Positions 21,657-33,050 of a stretch of 64,000 nt of DNA are shown here, one piece after another (the stretch's first letter is position 1; the number at the start of each line of letters is the position of its first letter). Both the position numbers and the translations under genes were made by a program. A model generated the notes under the pieces. That model was not told the DNA's origin. It saw only the letters and a list, made by a program, of their open reading frames with translations, and made no database searches. Source of the DNA: Acholoe squamosa (taxonomy: Eukaryota > Annelida > Polychaeta > Phyllodocida > Polynoidae); the NCBI GenBank assembly GCA_949317995.1, contig OX439040.1, forward strand, positions 75,303,972 to 75,367,971, in the 5' to 3' direction.

Positions 21657-22332
21657 ACATTTGGGGCACCACTGCATGTTCCCTTTACTATCCACTGATG
21701 AGGTGTTTTGAGTGGCACTGCAATGATTAGCTTGCATGGTACTAAATGTGGCAAAATTTATTTTGGGCAGTTTCAGAAACACATGGTCAGGTCTAAAAGA
21801 TTGTGGCACACAGGCTTATCAGTTACAGGGCTCAATATACCTGCCGCTTCCACTTAAGGAGAAAAATTGGCCAGTTATACTGAACCAGCCAATTACAATA
21901 GAATTCAATTTCTGTAATCAAATCTGTTTAGTGGGACATAATATGGCTGATATTGATGAATAAGTCAACATTACTGAACTTATTAAAGACTGATATGTTA
22001 TATCTGACTCCATATTTGACTGCATGTCGCTCTCGTTACCCGCAATCATTTATAACAACTGCAAGAGGAGCATGAAAGCCATCTGCATTGTGACCTACTT
22101 CCTCAAGGGATCAGTTTTAATTGAAAAACGGAATGTCAGATTTCAATCGCAATTCATTGGAGGATCAGGATTTTAGAGGTGGGGAGGGCGGATGGATGCT
22201 GGCCGCCTGATTTTGCCTGTTCTGTTGCTGTGTGAACATGATTGTTGTTGCTAAAAGCATGTAATCCTGGAGTCATTGAGAAGGATCACATGGACCTGTA
22301 AGCTGCAGGACAATGGTCATGATAACCCTTAA

Positions 22333-22425
22333 CCCTTTAAGGGCCACTGATGCAGGAGTGCATCATGCCAACCAATGTGGGCATGGTGCACTATTGTATT
22401 AGGGGCCTTTAAAGGCTGATAGTCG
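22333..22425. mobile_element. cloverleaf MITE with internal deletion
   Basis: TTAA (22329-22332) is followed by CCCTTTAAGGGCCACTGATG and GTGCATCATGCCAACCAATG. It then runs straight to the inverse terminus GTATTAGGGGCCTTTAAAGG. Both internal hairpins are lost and only the terminal stem remains. Confidence 0.7.
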
Positions 22426-22439
22426 TTAATGCGTCATGA

Positions 22440-22520
22440 TTCATCAATGCAAACCTGCTGAGTATCGTGCCCCCGGCGAGTTGCCATGATTCACCGATGA
22501 AGTGCTGGCGAGCAGACCAC
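22440..22520. mobile_element. cloverleaf MITE hairpin fragment
   Basis: AATGCGTCATGATTCATCAA, CCCGGCGAGTTGCCATGATT and CGATGAAGTGCTGGCGAGCA are internal-hairpin words without termini. It adjoins repeat D copy 2. Confidence 0.5.
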
Positions 22521-22533
22521 CCTGTCAACTATA

Positions 22534-22980
22534 CGGGACTAGCACATTGCTAGTGCTAGGAGGATCATCTAGGTGGCTCATGTAGTCGGGGGGCTAGATC
22601 CACCTTTGGCCTCTTTATATAGTCTAATTACCTGCCAGTCTGACTACCTGCCAATTAATTACTACCTATTGGAATTTCCTATAAATTATATCTATGGGTT
22701 CCCCAAATCAACAGCTTCAACTAGGTAAACAATGATTAGATGAAATATTTGAAATAAAAGAGCAAAAGATCATTAAAATTTCTGCTTGATACCATAGTTC
22801 AGTCAATCAGGACACTGTCTCCCTATCAGTGTTATCACCTGACTTCTCACCTAAAACAATAGAGAGATACTTGGGGTGGTTAAGATAAGGGGCAGGATGC
22901 AGCTTATCAGTCTTATCACTAGCCAATACCCTGCTCTGGCGTCGGGGGGGGGGGGCTAAACCAAGATGGCGACCTCCATA
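22534..22980 (-). mobile_element. dispersed repeat 'D', copy 2
   Basis: Inverse-oriented partner of 10,564-11,080. Read on the minus strand it begins TATGGAGGTCGCCATCTTGG and ends near CTAGCAATGTGCTAGTCCCG. A run of C/G near 22,948 is specific to this copy. No coding frame spans it. Confidence 0.65.
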
Positions 22981-23413
22981 GCCTGATATGCTAATGCCCT
23001 TATGCATCTTCCATGGCAAATGACCATGGAAATTTTAGGGATCATTACATCCATGAAGGGTTTCAGGTTTGTGATTTCACTGGACCAGGAGTGTTATTGT
23101 AACGAGCGGCGCAAATCACTTGTAAACTGATCGCACCATTGGGAGAACATGAAGATTGTTGTCTAGTAACAATAAGTGGTTTTTTGGGACCCGCCCTTTG
23201 TTTTGATGACATCAAAGCAGACAGCTGAAAAGGGCAATGGCCACAAAGTCAGTTGCATCTATGAAAAAGGGAAATATATGAGAAGGTCAAAATGTCAGGT
23301 ACAACCTTGTTGCACTGAGGTGTTGATTTATGCTGATATTGTAGACATAGTAGCTCTATATTGAAAAGTGTACTGTTTACCTATAAATCACACATTGCTT
23401 CTTAAACGTGCAG

Positions 23414-23609
23414 GACTTCCCTAGCCCACTTAAAAGGGTCTATTTCTCCTCTTTCCTATCCCCTCGGGATGTATGTGGTGCACATATGCGCGGGCACTGA
23501 CACATTCCCCTGTGAAATTGTGTAATGTAGTTCTCGCCATGAATATGACCTTAGCTGTCAAAATGGCATTAAACATCTATTACTCACTCACTCACTCACT
23601 CACTCACTC
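23414..23609 (+). mobile_element. SINE-like retroposon, (ACTC)n tail
   Basis: Full-length copy: GACTTCCCTAGCCCACTTAA, GTGCACATATGCGCGGGCAC, TTCTCGCCATGAATATGACC, ATGGCATTAAACATCTATTA, then ACTC repeats. Flanks AAACGTGCAG (23404-23413) and AAACTTGCAG (23610-23619) match at 9 of 10 bases, consistent with a target-site duplication. Confidence 0.8.
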
Positions 23610-23619
23610 AAACTTGCAG

Positions 23620-25410
23620 CCCAACTTTGTAAAGGCAGCAATGTTGTTTGTCAACCAAAACAGAGATTTCTTAATTAATCAACAACGTGGTCAGTCAAAA
23701 AGTGCAAAGTGGATGAGGCGCTTAAGGCCACACTCGCAACCGTTTCAAGCGGAAGATATAATAAGTCACACCTCGTGTGTAAAACAACGATTGTAATTAC
23801 CGCCTTCTTTTAACAATCAAACAACAGATTGTTCAATTAATTCCACAAACCTTCAACCAGGAAGTGATTAATCGGCTGCCCAATTTGACGAGTTCTCATT
23901 AAAAACCCAAACCATTTGATAACTTTTCAAAAAGCTTGACTCGTTCCCACATGGAGATTAATTGGCGAGAGGTCTGAGTCGTTGTGCATCAGGCAGGTAG
24001 GTGATAAGAAGATGATGGCCAACTATAGACCCATACAACAAGAAATGGTGACTTTTCAAAATTTTTGTTTGCATTGGATATAGCAGAATATATGAACATT
24101 GACTTTTATGCAAAGCTCCGTATACAAATATGTGAGTATATCAGTTTGGAGGATTCACAAGACAGCAGTGGCAGACTTGCTTGTATATATCCCTTTTTAA
24201 AGCCTCAAATTTGCCAGAAATAGTTACTAGATGAAGGTCGTTCCCCCTGCTTTTCAGAATGCTGGATCTGCCACTGAACAGTACATAATATTTAACCCGA
24301 AAGGGGTTATAAGAGCCGGGGGTAAGAATGCAACTTTTAAGACACTACTAACAGTGGGAAAAACTAAGACGCTTTTAGCCCCATGTTAAATCCCATAGGA
24401 GGCTCAATTTTCCCACGTTTTTGGACAGAAGTGGTGCAAACAATTGATGAATGTTGATGAATTTGCCGTCATTCGATCCATGCATGGGTCTCCATTGTCG
24501 CCAACATGGTGGTTATTACATTTAAAAAAAAAAAATTTAATATAGAAATATGATAAAGTATGGCAAGAGGATACGATTTGAATCGATATGTATTATTAAA
24601 AACATTGCATGTTCCCCCTGTCGTTAATTCGCATCCAAACTGCGGGATTCACTCTCACCTCCTTTATGGGTAGAAGAGGCAGTTACGCAATATATGTATT
24701 TACGTGCAAGACGATGCTTCTCCTCGAAATTCTGATGTGTGGCATATTGGGGGTGGTGCTTATTGACCCAAATACCCATGGTATTGTGCAATGATTAACT
24801 CGCTAAGAGAGAAGTAATTCGCCAACGAAAAAAATGAGCGATAATGGGTGCTTTCTCCATAGGCTTAACCATTTAAAGTGATAACGCTCGAAGAAAACAT
24901 GAGGTTAGTATCAGAAGGGGCCCAAAAGAAGAGATTAAGTGCCCTTTCAGGTTACTTGCATTGCAAAATGCTATCCTATATTCAAATATAGGATTGTGGT
25001 GTCTTATTTTTTTTAAACTTCAGAAAAAAGACAACTCATCAGGACAACTGTATTAATCGAAAACTTCACTGGAAAGTGACCCTTCCTTGCTGCATTGCAC
25101 TGTATGACATTGCCACAGGTAGTCCATAAGCAAAGGTCAGATAGACCCACCAGGGACAGGAAAGGCTAATGACTATTTTAGATGAGACACGGGCTGTAGA
25201 GAACAGGACGTAAGGACATCCTTCTCCTTGTGGGACACAAGAAATGGAGGCTTTACCCAGTCAACATGGGGCCAAGCTTAGTCTCACATCACCAGCCCTG
25301 AACACTGATTTGGGGTCTGGCCAAATGTCTTAGTGAAAATTGAGATGGATTTGGGCATTGCAGTACTGTTTCCTAGTAAACTGAATGCTGGCTGGAGAAT
25401 GATGCCCTAT
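23620..25410. other. no gene recognised
   Basis: Mostly single-copy-looking. A GCTGGATCTGCCACTG word near 24,250 resembles the GTGGCGGATCC terminus seen elsewhere. Poly-A/T runs occur near 24,522 and 25,005. No exon with good splice sites was found. Confidence 0.35.
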
Positions 25411-25419
25411 TGAAAAACA

Positions 25420-26470
25420 GAGAATGATCTGACTGGATTCCCTCAGTCATCCTTGGGGAGCTGGAAATGGTATCGATGAACTTTTAAAGTCGGTACAAGA
25501 CCAACAGGCCCTATATGTTCCAACAGAACTGGGTGGGAGGGGATTCTGTATTTTGCCAGATATGCTTCTGCAGTGACTGTATTCTACTAGACATGCTTGA
25601 AGAATTGGATTCTCCCAGTTATGGCTGGAGAGTAACTGGATTCTCCCAGTCATGCGTGGAGAGGTGGAAATGATGTGTCAGGATTCTCCCAGTCCTGGCT
25701 GGAGAGTAACTGGATTCTCCCAGTCATGCTTTGATAAGTGGAAATGATTTTGCTGGATTCTCCCAGTCCTGGCTGGAGAGTAACTGGATTCTCCCAGGCA
25801 TGCTTTAATAAGTGGAAATGATGTTGCTGGATTCTCCCACTGCTGGCTGGAGAGTAACTGGATTCTCCCAGTCATGCTTTAATAAGTGGAAATGATGTGG
25901 CAGGATTCTCCCAGTCCTGGCTGGAGAGTAACTGGATTCTCCCAGTCATGCTTGGAGAGCTAGGAATGATGTGGCAGGATTCTCCCAGTCCTGGCTGGAG
26001 AGTAACTGGATTCTCCAAGTCATGCTTGGAGTGATGTGGCAGGATTCTCCCAGTCCTGGCTGGAGAGTAACTGGATTCTCCCAGTCATGCGTGGAGAGCT
26101 TGGAGTGATGTGGCAGGATTCTCCCAGTCCTGGCTGGAGAGTAACTGGATTCTCCAAGTCATGCTTGGAGAGCTAGGAATGATGTGGCAGAATTCTCCCA
26201 GTCCTGGCTGGAGAGTAACTGGATTCTCCCAGTCATGTTTGGAGAGCTAGGAATGATGTGGCAGGATTCTCCCAGTCCTGTCTAGTACAACTCATTCTGC
26301 AGATGTGCTATAGAGTGACAGGATTCCTTCAGTCATGTCTGGGTAGCTGGGAATGATTGTGATGAATTATCTAAGTCATGGGTGAAGAGTAGAGTTAGAA
26401 ATGATGTGGTTGAATTCTCCCACTCATGCCTTTAGGGCTTGGAATAATGCAGTTGAATTCTCCCAGTCTC
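25420..26470. repeat. 74-bp dimeric minisatellite
   Basis: The regular part (about 25,681-26,280) has units starting GGATTCTCCCAGTCCTGGCT, then GGAGAGTAACTGGATTCTCC, then CAGTCATGCTTGGAGAGC and GGAATGATGTGGCA, for example at 25,681 and 25,755. Each unit contains two half-copies of GGATTCTCCCAGTC-TG, so the array began as a roughly 37-bp repeat that dimerised. Both edges (25,420-25,680 and 26,290-26,470) are much more diverged, as expected when homogenisation acts mainly in the centre. Confidence 0.85.
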
Positions 26471-26659
26471 AAACCATGGTAGAGACTGGTAGATCGAGAG
26501 TAAGGAGGGCCCTGTGTGTGCACTCTGTGTGTGTGTTGTCCTACGAGACTGACATGTGTGATCTGGGCTCTGACACTGCGCCACTCCTGCCGCCCAAGGT
26601 ACTGTTAGTGTGCAGGGGGACTATTTAGGGTGTCTGCCTGAGACTGTCAGCTCATTAAT

Positions 26660-26800
26660 CTTGGTGAACCCTTTAACAGATGCATGATGCTCTAATGAAC
26701 TATGCCCATTAGTCATTATGATACATGAATACAACACTGATTAGTTAATTACCATGACTGCTTTCATGTGGATCATGCCCACCCTCCAGGAGCGTATTTA
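26660..26800. mobile_element. cloverleaf MITE, 5' fragment
   Basis: AACCCTTTAACAGATGCATG, ATGCCCATTAGTCATTATGA and GGATCATGCCCACCCTCCAG are left-terminus and hairpin words. The right half is missing. Confidence 0.45.
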
Positions 26801-26809
26801 CCAAGTACC

Positions 26810-27720
26810 GTATCAGTCATACGCTGGGATAGACTTTGATGAAATTTATGCTACATTGGTTGATGGATATTGGTTGATGAATAGATTTGATGTGATGTTT
26901 GTGTTCTAGTCAGTCAAGTACAGAATGATTTCCCAATGGGATCTCTAGGTCAGCATTCTTAGCTCTATTGGCCTAGATTTCAATCTGGTGATATGAGCAG
27001 TAAAATCGCTTTGGCCATGTCAATCCATTATCAATTTCCTGGAAATTCACCATTTCTTGCTAGAAATTGGTATAGATTTCAATTGAGTGATAAAAGCAGT
27101 AATGATATTAAAGTGCATATGTACTCTGGTTAACTGACTCCACTGCCAAACAGGCTGAATCCCACGCCACATGTGGTCTAGCATGCCAGACAGTCTGTCA
27201 GTAGTAAAAGGCAGCTAAAAAGAAATAAAAAGATAACCCCACAACAAAATATTGATCTAACTTGTCAATTTTCTCCCACTTACTATTTTCCCGCCGGGCG
27301 TAAAAATAAATAGACCGTGCTGTTATATAATTATAATGGACAGCGGGATGGGGGTGATTGTTAGCAAGCCATAAATGGGAATATTGATCTACAATCCATT
27401 TACATGCCGGCTGTGCACTGTTAAGTATGATCGTTGAAGAGTTTATTGATTAATCTACTCGTGTTGTGGGTCTGCTCAATTGGGGTTCATACCCTTTTGA
27501 TATAACCAAGGTCTGGGTCTGTGGGCACTGAGGCTATCTATCCCAACATCAGAGCATTGTAATTATGTAGCCCACATTGCCATTTTTATCACATTATCAT
27601 AACCTTGGTGTGATGTACGGCTAGGTGCACATTTCCGTTGACTCAATTCTCTCATAAATCTAATGAATAATGGCAGAGCTAATGATAAGGCTGAAAAGGA
27701 AGCTGTATGGAAATTCTTTT
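26810..27720. other. no gene recognised
   Basis: AT-rich sequence with a weak internal direct repeat around TAGATTTCAATYTGGTGAT (26,975 and 27,070). No coding or RNA features were seen. Confidence 0.4.
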
Positions 27721-27728
27721 GGCAATTA

Positions 27729-27926
27729 CCATAAATTCCCTTCAAGGCCTTGTATAAGCTGCACCCTCATATAAGCCGCACCCTGAGTTTGAGAGAAAGC
27801 TATAAGCTGCACCAGGGGCTTGAGAATAGGCATTTCAGAACTGCCCTCTAGTGTCAAAAACTCTTGTAAAACGCACCAGCATTTTGTTTGGCGTATAAGA
27901 CGTGTCTTATACGCGGGAGTTTACGG
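27729..27926. mobile_element. chimeric TA-CCGTA element
   Basis: TA-flanked (27727-27728; 27927-27928). The left 130 bases belong to the TATAAGCCGCACCC sub-family (CCATAAATTCCC, CATATAAGCCGCACCCTGAG). The right 70 bases match the GCGTATAAGACGC sub-family almost exactly (ACGCACCAGCATTTTGTTTG, then GCGTATAAGACGTGTC, CGCGGGAGTTTACGG). The termini therefore differ (AATTCCC versus AACTCCCGCG), which suggests a recombination or template-switch product. Confidence 0.75.
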
Positions 27927-28105
27927 TAGTAGGAACTGTATAACCAGGAATATCATCCAGAAGGAATCCTTCCACCTGTGACTCACTGACTTCAGCTGAC
28001 AGCCAGAAGAAGCAGAAGGGGACTTATTTCCCCCATCTTTCTCTAAAGAAGTACCGCATAGCGAGGTGGATCCCTGTCAGAGGTGGGATACCGTACTGTT
28101 GCACT

Positions 28106-28358
28106 TAACTCTTAATGGTCACTAATGGATTAATGCATCATGCCCATTGGTCAGCATAATGCATAAATGCAGCCCTGGCAAGTAAATCTCCAGGGCTACA
28201 TTCATGCATCAGGCCGATCTTAAGAGATCGATACACCCCCGAAGGGTCAGCATGATGCTCCAATGAAGTGCTGGCGAGCAGTATCGCAAGCACTTCATTT
28301 GTGCATCTTGACGACCAATGGGCATGATGCACTCCTGCATCAGCGGCCCTTAAAGGTT
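28106..28358. mobile_element. cloverleaf (piggyBac-like) MITE, near full length
   Basis: Left terminus TTAACTCTTAATGGTCAC; right terminus TCAGCGGCCCTTAAAGG. Hairpin 1 surrounds GCCCTGGCAAGTAAATC / CTCCAGGGCTACATTC. The linker is CGATCTTAAGAGATCG. Hairpin 2 surrounds GAAGTGCTGGCGAGC / GCAAGCACTTCATTTG. The hairpin order is reversed relative to the 60.6-kb reading, so the copy is in the opposite orientation. Confidence 0.8.
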
Positions 28359-28432
28359 CTAGCGCCAGGTTTGAATAAGCGCTAGTCTCAAAGAAGTCTA
28401 CCATCTGAGACAGTCCTTAGAGTCTTAAGTCT

Positions 28433-28600
28433 CACCAGAGTATAAGCCACACACTAAGCTATGCTATAATTCACATGTAGGGCCTGAAAAGATGCAATCC
28501 CTTTATATGTCTATGTATAAGTAAAGCCACACAGAGAAGCCTTATGCGGGAGATTCTTTTAAGCCACAGCAAGCCTGGAGAAAGGTCTATACGCCATACC
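28433..28600. mobile_element. degenerate TA-CCGTA element
   Basis: AGTATAAGCCACACAC, GCTATAATTCACATG and CCTTATGCGGGAGATTCTTT are family words. Clean termini are lost. Confidence 0.4.
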
Positions 28601-28619
28601 GTGCCAGCTGGGTTTTAAA

Positions 28620-28690
28620 CAGGGATGTAAGTCTTCAGGTTTTATCAGGATTTCCTGATTTCTGAAATTTTTGAATGGCATTTATTTTCC
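28620..28690. mobile_element. fragment of CAGGGATG (hAT-like) MITE
   Basis: CAGGGATGTAAGTCTTCAGG matches the left terminus of the 56.7-kb copy. The right end is missing. Confidence 0.5.
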
Positions 28691-29007
28691 TTATACGAGT
28701 GGTAATGAGGGCTGTATGGGAAAAATAGAAGGCTTTTATATCAAGTAAATATATGGCTTCCTGATGTTTGCCCATTCCCTGTTTAAATAACTCTTGTATA
28801 ATAGTTATTCTTGTATGAGCACTGGGAGTTCATGTGATAATGGCACCAGATGTATAGGCACCGAGGCGGTTATTTACCACGGTATGCTGGGAAGGAAGAT
28901 CCTTGAGTGGATCTTATGTTTGTAAGACAAGGAGCAGAATCTGGAGGCAGGTACTCGGTGAGTTAGTCTGACCCACATACTGCTGGCACCGGTATGCTGA
29001 GAACAGG

Positions 29008-29256
29008 TACCCTTTAAGGGCTACTAATGCAGGGGTGCTTCATGCCCATTGGTTGCCATGATGTGCCAATGAATTGCTATCGAGAGTGCTTGCCAGCACT
29101 TCATTGGCGCATCATGCCGACCCTCCTGGAGTGTATCAACCCCTTACGGTCGACATGATGCATAAGTGTAGCCCTCGCAATGTGCTCGCCAGGGCTGTGC
29201 TTGCCAGGACTGCATTCATGAAATAATACATTGATGCATTAGCGGCCCTTAAAGGG
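29008..29256. mobile_element. cloverleaf (piggyBac-like) MITE, full length
   Basis: Left terminus CCCTTTAAGGGCTACTAATG; right terminus AGCGGCCCTTAAAGGG followed by TTAA (29257-29260). The left flank is GTAC rather than TTAA. Both hairpins and the linker GACCCTCCTGGAGTGTATCA are present. The right hairpin has an extra CTCGCCAGGGCTGTGCTTGC duplication. Confidence 0.85.
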
Positions 29257-29261
29257 TTAAT

Positions 29262-29850
29262 CTAATCTCCATGCTACTGGCACTGGTATGCTAGGTGTGG
29301 TGTGAGCAGCTCCCTGTGTGACCTACTTATCTATCCCAAGGTGAGCAGGCATTCACCTGCCTCATAGAGAATATACCTGGGAGCCTCATATTAAATGGCA
29401 TAGTCATGGAGGTCCACTTATCATAGTCACCAAAGTCTGACTGTTGTATAGCTAGTCCAAATAGGATAGTAGATATTTTTTTCAAATTGATCAAGTTACC
29501 AAATCATACAACACTATATGTCTGAAAAGTTTGTTTACATGGTTCAACTTGATAGGACTTGTATGACCAATTGATAAAGGATCCATGTGACATTGCTTAT
29601 GATAAAGAGGGTATCATCATAGATAGTATCAGGATTTATAATCCACCCATTGACAGCTACTAAGTTATATTACAGGGCAAGTGAAAGTAAAACAGGCTTA
29701 ATGTGAAATAGCCCTTGTAGGTGAATATCACATGCTTACACATTTGGATGCATCTTCACTGTACATGTAGTTTTACAGTGAGCCTGATATCCTGTATCTT
29801 CTATGCTGTAGTATGGGGTCAGTGTGTCATCCAGATTACTCAGGAGAGTC
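29262..29850. other. no gene recognised
   Basis: AT-rich DNA without recognised repeats. The 61-residue frame at 29,721 runs into the next MITE and is not a credible protein. Confidence 0.4.
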
Positions 29851-29852
29851 TG

Positions 29853-30244
29853 CTTAACCCGTTAAGGGCCACATCTTCCCTGCCCATTGGTCAACATAAT
29901 GCCTGAAAGCAGCTGGGGCGAGTAACCAGCCAATCCAACATTCATAACACTGGGGACTAAGGCTCTCATCATCTGTCAGCATGATGCACCAGTTCAGCTT
30001 TATGGGCCGCTAATGCATTAATGCATCATGCTCATCGGTCAGCATGGTGCCTGGGTGCAGCCCTGGCGAGAAACTTGCTATATATTGAAGCATCATGCCG
30101 ACCCTATGGGGATGATACAATCCTGTAGGGTCGGCATGATGCCCCCATGAAGCACTGGCCAGCAGACCCACCAGCACTCCATTGATACATCATGAGGACA
30201 AATGAGCATGATGCACTCCTGTATCAGCGGCCCTTGAAGGGCCA
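29853..30244. mobile_element. two abutting cloverleaf MITEs
   Basis: A truncated copy starts TTAACCCGTTAAGGGCCAC. It runs at about 29,990 into a nearly complete copy: GGGCCGCTAATGCATTAATG, GAAGCACTGGCCAGCAGACC, then the inverse terminus ATCAGCGGCCCTTGAAGGGC. Confidence 0.7.
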
Positions 30245-30347
30245 AGACATCACACGGATGTTGATATTATCTTACATCAATAGATAGATACACAGAGAGT
30301 ATCCTGACATATCAGTTTGTCACATTGTGTGCACTTAACAACAGACA

Positions 30348-30522
30348 GGCTTCCCTAGCCCACTTAAAAGGGTCTATTTCTCCTCTTTCCTATCCCCTCG
30401 GGATGTGTGTGGTGCACATATGCGCGGGCACCGACACATTCCCCTGTGAAATTGTGTAATGTCGTTCTCGCCATGAATATGACCTTAGTTGTCGAAATGG
30501 CGTTGAACATCTATTACTCACT
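30348..30522 (+). mobile_element. SINE-like retroposon, (ACTC)n tail
   Basis: Full-length body with a very short tail (ACTCACTCAC). A perfect 16-bp direct repeat, CACTTAACAACAGACA, flanks it at 30332-30347 and 30523-30538. This is the clearest target-site duplication in the window. The body is as in the 23.4-kb copy. Confidence 0.9.
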
Positions 30523-30987
30523 CACTTAACAACAGACACACCATATTATATGGAAGATGAATCACTCTTGATAGATAACCCAAGTAGCTGAGACACATTA
30601 AATCAATTATGGGTGACAATATTTCTATAGCATACCTGTCAAAAAGGCCTGTTTGAAGATGTCTACCCATAATAAACCAAGTTCCTCAAAACAACATAGA
30701 CCGTTATGGTCCACATGATGCCTCCAGGTTCATGGTCCTTTTCAGAATGATAACTCATCTGCTCAAAGCAGTGCTCGTCATTGTCTACTTGCCACCACTG
30801 AATTATATCTACCCCATTGCGTCTGCAGGATTACTGTATATATAGCCTTGGCAGGCTACACGCTAGGGTTATCACTCTAGCCTTGATGGGGTTCTTGCCG
30901 TTCTGCTTTTATACATAATGATGACCAATGGGCATGATATAGCGAGACCCTTACAGCAGAGGGAAGCTAATCTTCAGTGGGTGGGGG

Positions 30988-31252
30988 CAGGCTTCCCTAG
31001 ATCACTTAAAAGGGTCATTATCTCCTCTTTGCTATCCCTTTGGATGTGTGTGGGGCTCATGTGCGGGCACTGACACATTTCTCTGTGAATTTGTGTAATG
31101 TTGTTCTTGCCATTAATATGACCTTAGCTGTCGAAATGGCATTGAACATCTATTACTCACTCACTTACTCACTCACTCACTCACTCACTCACTCACTCAC
31201 TCACTCACTCACTCACTCACTCACTCACTCACTCACTCACTCACTCACTCAC
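30988..31252 (+). mobile_element. SINE-like retroposon with long (ACTC)n tail
   Basis: Full-length body followed by about 95 bases of nearly pure ACTC repeats. The flanking 14-bp direct repeat TCAGTGGGTGGGGG (30974-30987 and 31253-31266) shows the microsatellite is the element's own 3' tail. The 82-residue frame here is the body plus LTHS repeats and is not a gene. Confidence 0.9.
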
Positions 31253-31762
31253 TCAGTGGGTGGGGGTCTCAGCGGTCCCTTACTGTGACCACCTAACATT
31301 GTTGACTCAAGTGAGATGACACCTACACATGCCTGTGTAGAATTTGTATAGAGCAGGTATTTATGGTGACTTTTAGTTATGATTTGGGGTTCAAGACCCC
31401 TTTCCCCTATATTAGTACCATATTGATATAATTTGAGACGAGATATTTTGAATTCTTGTGTTGTTATTGTTGTTGTGAGATGAGATATTTTGAATTATTG
31501 TGTTGTTGTTTTTGGTGTAGTGTGTGGGGCTAGTATATTTAGTAACCCCCTGCCATTGTGATTGTGGTACCCCCCCCCCTGACTTTTCCCAAGCCCCTGC
31601 GATGGGGCAACATATGGATGGTATAGGTGTATGTAGATGGGTACAGGTGTGAACAGGTGAGAGGAGAGGCTAATCAGTACCAGCATGGTGGTCATTACAC
31701 CTGGTGCCTCACAACAGGTGGGTCCGTTCTCACCCTCCCTAACCCATTCCCGCTCCTCACCC

Positions 31763-32712
31763 TTCTCTCCGTGCAAACTGCTCCCTCACCCTCCTCACCC
31801 TTCTCTCCGTGCAAACTGCTCCCTCACCCTCCTCACCCTTCTCTCCGTGCAAACTGCTCCCTCACCCTCCTCACCCTTCTCTCCTTGCAAACTGCTCCCT
31901 CACCCTCCTCATACTTCTCTCCGTGCAAACTGCTCCCTCACCCTCCTCACCCTTCTCTCCGTGCAAACTGCTCCCTCACCCTCCTCACCCTTCTCTCCTT
32001 GCAAACTGCTCCCTCACCCTCCTCACCCTTCTCTCCGTACAAACTGCTCCCTCACCCTCCTCACCCTTCTCTCCTTGCAAACTGCTCCCTCACCCTCCTC
32101 ACCCTTCTCTCCGTGCAAACTGCTGCCTCACCCTCCTCACCCTTCTCTCCGTGCAAACTGCTCCCTCACCCTCCTCACCCTTCTCTCCTTGCAAACTGCT
32201 CCCTCACCCTCCTCATACTTCTCTCCGTGCAAACTGCTCCCTCACCCTCCTCACCCTTCTCTCCGTGCAAACTGCTCCCTCACCCTCCTCACCCTTCTCT
32301 CCTTGCAAACTGCTCCCTCACCCTCCTCACCCTTCTCTCCGTGCAAACTGCTCCCTCACCCTCCTCACCCTTCTCTCCTTGCAAACTGCTCCCTCACCCT
32401 CCTCATACTTCTCTCCGTGCAAACTGCTCCCTCACCCTCCTCACCCTTCTCTCCGTGCAAACTGCTCCCTCACCCTCCTCACCCTTCTCTCCTTGCAAAC
32501 TGCTCCCTCACCCTCCTCACCCTTCTCTCCGTGCAAACTGCTCCCTCACCCTCCTCACCCTTCTCTCCTTGCAAACTGCTCCCTCACCCTCCTCACCCTT
32601 CTCTCCGTGCAAACTGCTGCCTCACCCTCCTCACCCTTCTCTCCGTGCAAACTGCTCCCTCACCCTCCTCACCCTTCTCTCATTGCAAACTGCTCCCTCA
32701 CCCTCCTCACCC
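31763..32712. repeat. 38-bp minisatellite, 25 copies, higher-order structure
   Basis: Unit: TTCTCTCCGTGCAAACTGCT, then CCCTCACCCTCCTCACCC. Strongly C/T-rich on the + strand. Variants (CCTTGC for CCGTGC; CATAC for CACCC; CTGCTGCC) recur in a fixed order. Units 4-11 (31877-32180) and 17-24 (32371-32674) share an eight-unit pattern, with a five-unit version between (32181-32370). Since 38 is not a multiple of three and no unit has a stop, all three + frames are open for 320-384 residues as an artefact. Confidence 0.92.
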
Positions 32713-32884
32713 GTTCACACTACCAGCTGCTCACCAATACCTGGGGCAGGACACCGTGCTCCATCAATTAGCGTCAAGTGATGGCTGGTATTTAGAGCTG
32801 CTCTGGGGCTAGAACTGACCTCTCTATTATAATGAATGGCTATGATAACCTAGAGCGGAAAGTGAGAACATGGTCAGAGACTAC

Positions 32885-33050
32885 CGTAATACCTTACTTG
32901 TAAGGAACCGATCACATATAATACGGACTATGAATTCAAGTTTTGTATAATTCAGTACCATGCGGTTCTGTACGATGGAATTATCACTTACAAGGTGCAC
33001 CCTAGGGCGCTTAAATTTTTTTCCTGGGCGCTTTATAGGCAAGTTATTAA
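32885..33050. mobile_element. degenerate TA-CCGTA element
   Basis: TA followed by CCGTAATACCTTACTTGTAA, with the inverse word CACTTACAAGGTGCACCC near 32,985. Right terminus not identified. Confidence 0.4.

Noticed and set aside
31627..32812. Three overlapping + strand open frames of 320-384 residues
   Set aside because: They are three phases of the same 38-bp repeat with no stop codon; there is no unique protein domain.
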